Part shown: positions 1-5,560 of the stretch, piece after piece
How the letters are laid out: every line of letters starts with the position of its first letter
Position numbering within the stretch: position 1 is the first letter of the stretch
Origin: Propionibacterium sp.
Lineage (GTDB): Bacteria > Actinomycetota > Actinomycetes > Actinomycetales > Actinomycetaceae
Length of the DNA: 6,132 nt
Assembly: GCA_030460725.1 (NCBI GenBank)
Contig: JAKECL010000137.1
Coordinates: 1 to 6,132 of the forward strand
Direction of reading: 5' to 3'
Translations under genes and position numbers: made by a program
The notes under the pieces: generated by a model
Seen by the model: the letters and a program-made list of their open reading frames with translations, nothing else
What the model was told of the DNA's origin: nothing
Databases searched by the model: none

Positions 1-1051
1 TGGGGGAACCCTGGTCACCCAGGTGGCGCAGGTCCGCCCTCGTCAGGCGCAGAGCGCGCAGGTGGCGTGAGCCCGGTGGGCACAGCGCCACCACGTCGCG
101 GCGTGCCAGGCCCAGTTCGCGGGCACGCTGGGGGCTGAGTGCGAAGAAGCGGTTGCTGCCGGTGACGGCCCCCAGCGCCAGGCGCCCCCACTCACCCAAG
201 CGGGAGGAGGAAGGAGCAGACGTGACCTCCGCGAAGGCCGGGGACAGGGCGAGTGCGGTGGTCCACTTGTCGGCGGGACTGGGTGGGGCCCAACTGCGGT
301 AGGCGATGCCCGAGGCCAGCTGCTGCGCATCCGCCACCTGTACCAGGTCGAAGTGGTCGGTGCCCGGGCCCTGCGGGTGGTAGCCCTCGGCCAGGAGAAG
401 CACGACCTCCTCCTGGACGCCGGGGAAGACGCGTTCGGAGAAGAGCACCAGGCGGACGTCGGAGAAATGGGAGAGCAGGTAGGCGCGCACAGGAGCCGCA
501 TAGTTCACGCTCAGCAGCTCCGCGGGCAGCACCAGGCCCATGCGCCCCCCGGGGGCCAGCAAGGTGGAGGCGTGCACCGTGAATGCCGCCCAGGAGGAGG
601 CCAGCGCACTCAGCCGGACGCCCGCGCGGAAGGCGGCCTCGCGCGCACGTACACGCGCGGGGCCGGTGAAGTCCTGGTAGCGGATGTAGGGCGGATTCCC
701 GATGACCGCGTCCACGGGGTGGGCGGGGCACAGGTCGAAGAAGTCCCCGGTCCTCAGGTCCGCCTCGATGCCGGCCGTCGCCAGGAAGCGACGTGCGCGC
801 TCCACCGAGTCGGCATGGATGTCGGTGCCACTGAGCTGTCCTGGGAGGACCTCACCTCCCAGGTCGCGCACCGCGTCCCCGGCCCGGAGCAGGAAGACGG
901 CCTCGCCCGTGGAGGGTTCCAACACCGTGTCGCGCGGTGAGCGCACGGCCCAGCGGGCGATGAAGCGTGCGATGGGGTCGGGTGTGAAGAAGGCGCCGCG
1001 CTGCTTGCGCGACTCCCGCAGCTCCACGGCCTCTTCCCCCATGGGAGACAT
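1..1051 (-). CDS. N6-adenine DNA methyltransferase, M.TaqI/Eco57I type (partial, C-terminus outside window)
   Basis: The frame is open from about 1051 to the window edge, giving roughly 350 residues; the C-terminal end is missing. Numbered from the ATG at 1051, RKQRGAFFTP (15-24) matches the motif X region. VLEPSTGEAVFL (43-54) is the SAM-binding motif I. GTDIHADSVERAR (75-87) is the motif II acidic strand and GDFF (102-105) motif III. VIGNPPYIRYQDF has the catalytic NPPY at 119-122. Later come LVLPAELLSVNY and VFPGVQEEVVLLLAEG, then LGAVTGSNRFFALS, where the target-recognition domain usually begins. The order X-I-IV-TRD is that of gamma-class enzymes that methylate adenine N6 in DNA. Motif I has GEA where GxG is commoner. 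The start is uncertain: in-frame ATGs lie at 1072, 1051 and 1042, none with a good Shine-Dalgarno sequence. Whether it belongs to a restriction system or is solitary cannot be told, since no nuclease gene is visible. Confidence 0.9.
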   Translation of the reverse strand, partial: MSPMGEEAVELRESRKQRGAFFTPDPIARFIARWAVRSPRDTVLEPSTGEAVFLLRAGDAVRDLGGEVLPGQLSGTDIHADSVERARRFLATAGIEADLRTGDFFDLCPAHPVDAVIGNPPYIRYQDFTGPARVRAREAAFRAGVRLSALASSWAAFTVHASTLLAPGGRMGLVLPAELLSVNYAAPVRAYLLSHFSDVRLVLFSERVFPGVQEEVVLLLAEGYHPQGPGTDHFDLVQVADAQQLASGIAYRSWAPPSPADKWTTALALSPAFAEVTSAPSSSRLGEWGRLALGAVTGSNRFFALSPQRARELGLARRDVVALCPPGSRHLRALRLTRADLRHLGDQGSP

Positions 1052-1147
1052 CTTCGCCCATGGCGAGGGCATCTGCGTCCACGAGGGCGGCGCCGGGTGC
1101 CCTGTGCCACGGGGCAGGGGCTGCACGCAGGGATGGACAACCCAACA

Positions 1148-1191
1148 GGGCAGGGGGCCGGCAGGAATCACAACCAGCCCGCCCCCTGCCC
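1148..1191 (-). terminator. Long inverted repeat, probable terminator of the nucleotidase gene
   Basis: The arms gggcagggggc (1148-1158) and gccccctgccc (1181-1191) are perfect 11-bp complements. After one mismatch, three more pairs extend the stem inward (1160-1162 with 1177-1179), leaving a 14-nt loop. It lies about 60 nt past the nucleotidase stop and before the methyltransferase start, both on the minus strand. On that strand the stem is followed by TGTTGGGTTGT, which is only mildly T-rich. A GC-rich stem with a weak U-tract is common for actinobacterial terminators. It could instead act on the methyltransferase leader as an attenuator. Confidence 0.55.
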
Positions 1192-1198
1192 GGGAATC

Positions 1199-1214
1199 AC
1201 CCACGAGTGTGGGT
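1199..1214. repeat. Small hairpin just downstream of the nucleotidase gene
   Basis: The sequence acccac-gagt-gtgggt makes a perfect 6-bp stem with a 4-nt loop, 38 nt past the nucleotidase stop codon and next to the larger inverted repeat. The two could form a tandem 3' structure that stops transcription or protects the mRNA end. There is no T-run after it on the minus strand, so alone it would be a weak terminator. The rest of the 1052-1251 spacer shows no convincing promoter or gene. Confidence 0.35.
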
Positions 1215-1251
1215 CATCGCCGGGATGCGCCGTGCGGGCGCGGTGTCAGGC

Positions 1252-3615
1252 TCACTTGTGGGAGTGAGCGCGCCGTCCGGACACGGTGGCGGCGGCCCCA
1301 CCCAGCAGGAGCACGCCCGCCAGGACCCACACACTCCCGGCGTCCGATCCGGTCTTCGCCAGGGCATCGGGGTTCGGCGTGGCGGGAGCAACCGGCGTGA
1401 CGGGTGCTGGTTCTGCGCACTGTGCCACCGACACCTCGACCTCCACGCCTGCTCCGGGTGAAACCAGCGTCCCGAGGTCGGTGGACACGCTGACGGCGTG
1501 GGTGCCTGCCTCCAGTTGCGAGGCGTCGATGTGTACGGTGGCCTGTCCTGCGCCGTCGGTGGAGACCACGGGGACGTCGGTGATCGCATTGTCCACCGAT
1601 GCCTCGCCGGAGGCGTTCCCGACGGAGACCTTGGCGGTCTGTGCCTTGCCGGCACCCTCCGTGAAGGAGAGTCCGCGCAGGGCGACGTCGAAGGAGGTGC
1701 TGGGCTCACTCACGCCGAGCTCCGCACCGCACTGGGCCACGACGTCCTGGGTGACGACCTGGAACTGGGAGGGTGCGCTGATGCCCACGGAGGCCTTCAG
1801 GGTGCGCGGGGCGATCACGGAGGAGTTCTCTGCGAGGTACTCGTTGAACTGGTCGCGGTCCAGGAAGCCCAGGTCCGTGACGTCGCTGCCCCAGGTCAGA
1901 GCCTTGAAGTCATCCCCGCCGTGCAGCAGGAAGGTGACGGAGCCGATGGTGTAGGTGCGGTGGAGGTCCAGCGGTGCGCCGCTGATGGTGACGGAGGTGA
2001 CCCTGTCACCGGCCGCACGGGTCCAGTCGTAGGTGTAGGAAACGTTGGAGGAGATGCCGAGCTTGAGCATCGGGCGGGAGTTCTGGGTGGAGAGCTCCTT
2101 CCACTGCTGTTCCAGCGCCTCCTTGAAGTCGGCGCCGGTGATCGTGACGTAACCGAGCTGGTTGGAGAAGGGCATCGGCGCGAAGGTGCCCTTGTAGGTG
2201 AGGGAACCGTCCGTGGGGACCAGGTCAGCACGGATGCCGCCGGCATTGATCAGTCCGATGTCCACGGGCTGACCCGCCACCTTCACCTGGGCGCGCATGG
2301 CGTCGGCGATCAGGTCACCCAGGGTGGACTCGGTGCCGCGATTGGACCCGGGGGTCGTCACACCCTTGTCATCGGTGAAGACGCCTCGGTGGAACTCGCC
2401 CTGGATGCCCGAGGCGACGACCCGCGAACCTGCGACATCGGCCTGGGTGACGGCCGTGTCGACGACCTCCTTGACCGCCGCGTCCTGCCCGCAGTCTGCG
2501 ATCTGGGGGGCCTTGGTGATCTCCACGGATGAGGTGGTGACCTTCTTCGAGACCGTGTCATAGGTGATCTGGAGGTTGGAGACCGCGTCACCGAAGGCCC
2601 CGGAGGCCGTGGCGGAGAGGGTGTTGCCCTCCGCGCCGGTGACCTGGTCGAGGTCGTAGGGGACGTGGGTGTCCCCACCCATGAGGCCGTCGACGTACCT
2701 GCCCATCTTGGGCGCGGTGTTCTTTGCGTCGTCGTCGATCATGGCGACCACGACGTCGGCCGCATCCGACTCCTTGAGCTGCTTGGCCAGGGTGTTCGTC
2801 GTGGAGATCGGGTCGTTGAAGGTCAGACCGTCGGCAGCACCCGGCATGAGCTTGAGCGGCACGTCCTGGGCGATGCTGGAGATGAAGGCGACCCTCACCC
2901 CGGAGCCGGAGGTCCAGATCTGGTAGCCGGGATCCTTCAGGGCTGTCGTGCCGGTGACATTGGCGGCCATGTAGGGGAAGGTCGGAGCCACGTAGTCCGT
3001 GGTGGTGTCCTTGATCGTCCCGCCCGTGACGCGCTTCTCGAACTCCTTGATGCCCAGGTCCAGCTCATGGTTGCCCAGTGTCGAGGCCAGGGGGTGCATG
3101 AGGTTGAGGGCCGCGATCGTCGGATTGTCGTAGAGGATGCCGGAGGTGTAGGGCGAGGCGCCGATGTTGTCACCCAGCAGGACGAAGGTGGCGTCAGCAT
3201 CGGATGCCCTCTTCTGGCCCACCCAGCAGGCGATGGAGGCGGCGCCTGCCTCGGTGACCGGACTCCCCGCCTTGCCGTCCTTGGTGGCCTGTTCGATGTG
3301 GCCGTGGAAGTCGGTCATGTTGTAGAGATTGAGGGTGACCTCAGTGGCGGCGGCCGACCTGGGGGAGGTCTGCACAGGAGGCGTCGAGGAGTTCTCGGAG
3401 GATGTCTCCTGGGGGGCAGGGGGCTCGGTCGAGCTTGCGTCGGTGCTCGCGGCTCCTTGCCCACTCTGGGGGGTCGTCTCCGGTGTGGTGACCGGCGGCG
3501 TCTGCCCGCGCGAGGGTTCGCCCGCCGGATCCTCGGCGAGCGCGGGGGTGATGGCCAGGGTGGTCAGTGCCAGTGCGGTGGTGGCGGTCAGGATGCGTCT
3601 GGTTCTCAGGTGCAT
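1252..3615 (-). CDS. Secreted, sortase-anchored 5'-nucleotidase / metallophosphatase
   Basis: A 787-residue surface enzyme expected to hydrolyse nucleotides, or nucleotide-like phosphoesters, to nucleosides and phosphate. Residues 1-27 are a signal peptide (basic MHLRTRR, hydrophobic core, likely cut after ALA). Residues 28-90 are a Pro/Ser/Thr-rich spacer. The metallophosphatase domain (about 92-325) has TDFHGH (D102, H104), GDN (D149) and GNHE (N182, H183). The nucleotidase C-terminal domain (about 390-605) has STLGDLIADAM, NAGGIR (457-462) and LLHGGDDF (563-570). An Ig-like module (about 630-732) follows, bracketed by C629 and C733. The end is LAKTG (752-756), a membrane stretch (about 761-779) and the basic tail RRAHSHK, a cell-wall sorting signal. 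Oddly, two metal-ligand histidines of the UshA family are aspartate here (D294, D315). The ATG at 3615 is chosen because GAGAGAG lies just upstream and it gives a clean signal peptide; an in-frame ATG eight codons earlier has no Shine-Dalgarno. The reading frame stays open far upstream, but that part overlaps the kinase gene on the other strand and is not coding. Confidence 0.95.
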   Translation of the reverse strand: MHLRTRRILTATTALALTTLAITPALAEDPAGEPSRGQTPPVTTPETTPQSGQGAASTDASSTEPPAPQETSSENSSTPPVQTSPRSAAATEVTLNLYNMTDFHGHIEQATKDGKAGSPVTEAGAASIACWVGQKRASDADATFVLLGDNIGASPYTSGILYDNPTIAALNLMHPLASTLGNHELDLGIKEFEKRVTGGTIKDTTTDYVAPTFPYMAANVTGTTALKDPGYQIWTSGSGVRVAFISSIAQDVPLKLMPGAADGLTFNDPISTTNTLAKQLKESDAADVVVAMIDDDAKNTAPKMGRYVDGLMGGDTHVPYDLDQVTGAEGNTLSATASGAFGDAVSNLQITYDTVSKKVTTSSVEITKAPQIADCGQDAAVKEVVDTAVTQADVAGSRVVASGIQGEFHRGVFTDDKGVTTPGSNRGTESTLGDLIADAMRAQVKVAGQPVDIGLINAGGIRADLVPTDGSLTYKGTFAPMPFSNQLGYVTITGADFKEALEQQWKELSTQNSRPMLKLGISSNVSYTYDWTRAAGDRVTSVTISGAPLDLHRTYTIGSVTFLLHGGDDFKALTWGSDVTDLGFLDRDQFNEYLAENSSVIAPRTLKASVGISAPSQFQVVTQDVVAQCGAELGVSEPSTSFDVALRGLSFTEGAGKAQTAKVSVGNASGEASVDNAITDVPVVSTDGAGQATVHIDASQLEAGTHAVSVSTDLGTLVSPGAGVEVEVSVAQCAEPAPVTPVAPATPNPDALAKTGSDAGSVWVLAGVLLLGGAAATVSGRRAHSHK

Positions 3616-3661
3616 GTGCTCTCTCGTCCGTTTTCTCATCGTGTGTGGGTGGGACAGGGCC

Positions 3662-3667
3662 ACGCTA
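3662..3667 (-). promoter_or_regulatory. Candidate -10 element for the nucleotidase gene
   Basis: On the minus strand this reads TAGCGT, fitting the TANNNT pattern of actinobacterial housekeeping promoters. It would give a leader of about 40 nt before the ATG at 3615. No good -35 hexamer is found 16-18 bases upstream, so support is weak. Confidence 0.25.
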
Positions 3668-3753
3668 GGCCCGGGGGTGGTGGGCATGCGCCGCCGGCAC
3701 GATCCGTGGACCAGTCCCGCAGGCGCACGGTGCTTCCCCGACGAGGCATCGGT

Positions 3754-3779
3754 GACGCGCAGGACCAACGGTGCGCGTC
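3754..3779. promoter_or_regulatory. Perfect 8-bp inverted repeat, candidate operator
   Basis: The arms gacgcgca (3754-3761) and tgcgcgtc (3772-3779) are exact complements separated by 10 bp, so half-site centres are 18 bp apart. It lies 17 bp upstream of the candidate -35 of the gluconate genes and within the divergent region, a usual place for a dimeric repressor or activator. Gluconate operons are often controlled by GntR- or LacI-type regulators, but no regulator gene is in the window, so the binding protein is unknown. Confidence 0.45.
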
Positions 3780-3796
3780 TCCCCTCTTCCTGCGCC

Positions 3797-3825
3797 TTCC
3801 CAAGCACCCGGCGTGCCCGTAGGCT
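3797..3825 (+). promoter_or_regulatory. Candidate promoter of the gluconokinase gene
   Basis: A TTCCCA hexamer (3797-3802, four of six matches to TTGACA) and TAGGCT (3820-3825, TANNNT pattern) are spaced by 17 bases. Transcription would start near 3832, leaving a very short leader that begins about at the ribosome binding site. The short leader makes this uncertain; a promoter further upstream is possible. Confidence 0.4.
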
Positions 3826-3832
3826 GACAGGC

Positions 3833-3838
3833 AGGAGG
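3833..3838 (+). promoter_or_regulatory. Strong ribosome binding site of the gluconokinase gene
   Basis: AGGAGG sits 5 bases before the ATG at 3844, a near-ideal Shine-Dalgarno. It fixes the start there, although the protein then has about 30 residues before the first kinase motif. Confidence 0.85.
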
Positions 3839-3843
3839 CCCAG

Positions 3844-5382
3844 ATGACCGGAACGACGATGTCTCCACCCTCGCCACCTCGTGCTGACGCGCCCCAGGCG
3901 CGTACGGTCCCCCTGGACGAGGCGCTTGAGCCCTTGGTGGTGGCCGTCGACATCGGGTCCACATCCAGCCGCGCCTGCCTCTATGACGCACTGGCTCGCC
4001 CGATCAGGAAGCGCACGGCGAAGGCTGCCCACCAGTTCCGTGAGGGCGCGGACGGAACTGCGGAGATCGACGCCGATGCCGTGACTGGCGAGGTTGCTGA
4101 CATCCTCACCCGGGTTCTCGACGCCATCGAACCGGGGAGGGTGCGAGGTGTCGCGATGGACACCTTCGCCTCGTCCCTGGTCTGCGTGGATGCACGCGGG
4201 GAGGCCCTGACCCCCTGCATCACCTATGCCGACTCGCGGTCCGCCCCGCAGCTGGCCCAGCTGCGCGCCGAAGTGGACGAGGGCGACGTCCACCAGGCTG
4301 TGGGGGCCAGACTCCACACCAGCTACCACGCCCCGCGCCTGCTGTGGTTGGCGCGCACGTGTCCCGAGGTCATGGGGCGCACCGCCCGCTTCGTGTCGTT
4401 GGGGGAGTACGTGTGGTCCCACCTGGCGGGGATCGAGGCGGCAGCCACTTCCACCATGGCCTGGACGGGCATGCTCAACCGGCACACCGGGGATCTTGAT
4501 GCCGCACTCCTGGCGGTTACCGGGACCTCACGCGAGCAGTTCGCGCAGATCGTCGACCCCGACACGCCGCTCACGTCGCCCTCGTCCGACGCCGCCCGCC
4601 TCTGGCCCGCCCTGGCCGACGCCCTGTGGTTCCCCGCCATCCCCGACGGCTACGCCTCCAACCTGGGGGTGGGCGCCACCGACGCGGGCACGGTCGCCCT
4701 GTCCGCCGCCACCTCCGGTGCCATGCGCGTCATCGTCGAGGGCACACCTGACGTCCTGCCCACGGGGCTGTGGGCCTATCGTGTCTCTGCCACGGAGTCC
4801 ATTGTGGGCGGGGCGCTCAACGACGTCGGGCGGGTCATGACGTGGCTGGAGTCGACGTTGGCGCCCGTGGAACCCCGGGTGCTGGATGTCGCCCTGCGCG
4901 GAAACCCCGTTCCCGGAATCCCGCTGGTCCTCCCCTTCCTCACTGGGGAACGAGCCACGGGCTGGGCCGGCAATGCGCGGGCAGTCCTGACGGGCGTCTC
5001 ATCCTCCACCGGTGCCGTGGACCTGTGGCGGGGGGCCGTCGAGGGCGTCGCCATTTCCTACGGGAGGATCTTCGAGCAGCTGCACGCCGTCAATCCGGAC
5101 ATCTCCCAGGTCATTGCCTCGGGAGGCGTCACCCAGCACTACCCGGCAACCATGGAGGTCGTCGTACAGGCACTCGGCTTCCCCGTCCACGTCGTCGACG
5201 TCAGCCGGGTGACCATGCGGGGAACGGCGGTCATGGCCCTGACGGTGCTGGACCCCGGGGGCCAGCGCGCCGTCGTCCCCGAGTCCGCCACCCTGCAGCC
5301 CGACCCCGTGCAGCAGCCCTACTACCGCGACCTGCGCACCCGCTTCGAGGAGACCTACCGGGACGTGGTCGCCGAACGCTGA
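3844..5382 (+). CDS. gntK: FGGY-family carbohydrate kinase, probable gluconokinase
   Basis: A 512-residue cytoplasmic sugar kinase, the usual length for the FGGY family. If it is gluconokinase, it transfers phosphate from ATP to D-gluconate to make 6-phosphogluconate for the pentose phosphate pathway. VVAVDIGSTSSRACLYD (32-48) is the N-terminal phosphate-binding strand pair. MDTFASSLVCVD (105-116) and TYADSRS (127-133) are typical substrate-side motifs. GVGATDAG (275-282) carries the probable catalytic base D280. GGALNDVGRVMTWLE (322-336), LPFLTGERATGWAGNARA (363-380) and ASGGVTQHYPATMEVVVQAL (425-444) form the C-terminal domain with the second nucleotide site. Gluconate is inferred from the GntP-type permease downstream on the same strand; the fold alone would also allow other sugars. 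An N-terminal stretch of about 30 residues, partly Pro-rich, precedes the domain and is likely disordered. The long antisense open frames over this gene are GC-driven shadows. Confidence 0.9.
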   Translation: MTGTTMSPPSPPRADAPQARTVPLDEALEPLVVAVDIGSTSSRACLYDALARPIRKRTAKAAHQFREGADGTAEIDADAVTGEVADILTRVLDAIEPGRVRGVAMDTFASSLVCVDARGEALTPCITYADSRSAPQLAQLRAEVDEGDVHQAVGARLHTSYHAPRLLWLARTCPEVMGRTARFVSLGEYVWSHLAGIEAAATSTMAWTGMLNRHTGDLDAALLAVTGTSREQFAQIVDPDTPLTSPSSDAARLWPALADALWFPAIPDGYASNLGVGATDAGTVALSAATSGAMRVIVEGTPDVLPTGLWAYRVSATESIVGGALNDVGRVMTWLESTLAPVEPRVLDVALRGNPVPGIPLVLPFLTGERATGWAGNARAVLTGVSSSTGAVDLWRGAVEGVAISYGRIFEQLHAVNPDISQVIASGGVTQHYPATMEVVVQALGFPVHVVDVSRVTMRGTAVMALTVLDPGGQRAVVPESATLQPDPVQQPYYRDLRTRFEETYRDVVAER

Positions 5383-5447
5383 GATCCGGGTGGGAGCACC
5401 GGTGCCACCATTGCTGCCCATCCGAAGCGGATCCCCGGGCCCGGGGA
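5383..5447 (+). ncRNA. Structured mRNA element between kinase and permease genes
   Basis: This begins right after the kinase stop. A long hairpin can form from three stacked helices: gatccg (5383-5388) with cggatc (5428-5433), ggtggg (5389-5394) with cccatc (5417-5422, one G-U pair), and agca (5395-5398) with tgct (5412-5415). A 5-nt bulge (5423-5427) and a single G bulge (5416) interrupt one side. Partly overlapping it is a 16-bp perfect palindrome, tccccgggcccgggga (5432-5447), so the two structures may compete. There is no T-tract, so an ordinary terminator is unlikely. An RNA processing or stability site that sets the kinase to permease ratio, or an attenuator, would fit. Folding was judged by eye. 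Confidence 0.4.
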
Positions 5448-5468
5448 CCTGCACCATGGAGCCCTCGT

Positions 5469-5486
5469 CGCGACACGGAAGTCGCG
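5469..5486 (+). repeat. Hairpin upstream of the permease leader
   Basis: cgcgac (5469-5474) and gtcgcg (5481-5486) form a perfect 6-bp stem with loop acggaa. It lies 15 bases before the AGGGGG ribosome binding site of the small ORF and could affect access to it. Confidence 0.35.
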
Positions 5487-5512
5487 GCGGGCAGGGAAGA
5501 AGGGGGATCGAC

Positions 5513-5560
5513 ATGAACCACACATCTCGATGCAACCTGGTCCGGGGAGGGGCGACATGA
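5513..5560 (+). CDS. Possible 15-residue leader peptide overlapping the permease start
   Basis: ATG at 5513 follows AGGGGG (5501-5506) at a 6-base spacing and opens a frame reading MNHTSRCNLVRGGAT. Its TGA stop (5558-5560) overlaps the permease ATG (5557-5559) as ATGA. That layout is typical of translational coupling, where ribosomes ending on the small ORF restart on the next gene. The frame is open further up, and an in-frame ATG at 5456 would give 34 Arg/Gly-rich residues, but its Shine-Dalgarno is poorer. The codons TCT and CGA are unusual for this GC-rich genome. The peptide resembles nothing I recognise, and a chance ORF cannot be excluded. Confidence 0.35.
   Translation: MNHTSRCNLVRGGAT
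5544..5552 (+). promoter_or_regulatory. Ribosome binding site of the permease gene
   Basis: GGGGAGGGG lies 4 bases before the ATG at 5557 and inside the small upstream ORF. It decides the start: in-frame ATGs at 5530 and 5632 lack a Shine-Dalgarno, and the one at 5581 has only CGGGG directly against it. Confidence 0.7.

Larger units (their letters stand above)
3616..3843. promoter_or_regulatory. Divergent intergenic control region (nucleotidase / gluconate genes)
   Basis: These 228 bases separate two start codons facing away from each other, so promoters for both genes must lie here or overlap the coding ends. The region holds an 8-bp inverted repeat (3754-3779), a candidate plus-strand promoter near the kinase, and a candidate minus-strand -10. 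The heptamer acggtgc occurs twice (3727-3733 and 3768-3774), 41 bp apart, close to four helical turns. No gene is seen in it. Confidence 0.7.

Noticed and set aside
702..1400. Plus-strand open frames of up to 232 residues over the methyltransferase gene
   Set aside because: They are antisense to conserved NPPY and SAM-binding motifs, Arg/Ser/Pro-rich, and without a domain.
1498..2532. A 344-residue plus-strand open frame opposite the nucleotidase gene
   Set aside because: It is antisense to clear catalytic motifs of the nucleotidase. Its Gly/Asp/Val-rich composition is what GC-biased codons give on the opposite strand, and no recognisable domain is present.
2665..3822. A 385-residue plus-strand open frame over the nucleotidase N-terminus and the divergent spacer
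   Set aside because: It has a low-complexity Gly/Arg/Val composition, runs over the signal peptide and intergenic region, and shows no motif. It is a GC-rich shadow.
3616..4485. In-frame upstream extension of the nucleotidase frame (290 extra residues)
   Set aside because: It would lie antisense to the kinase gene and place the signal peptide internally. The start at 3615 gives a standard exported protein.
5396..5405. The palindrome gcaccggtgc as a separate operator
   Set aside because: It lies inside the larger hairpin at 5383-5433, and 10-bp palindromes of C and G are frequent at this base composition, so I do not list it separately.
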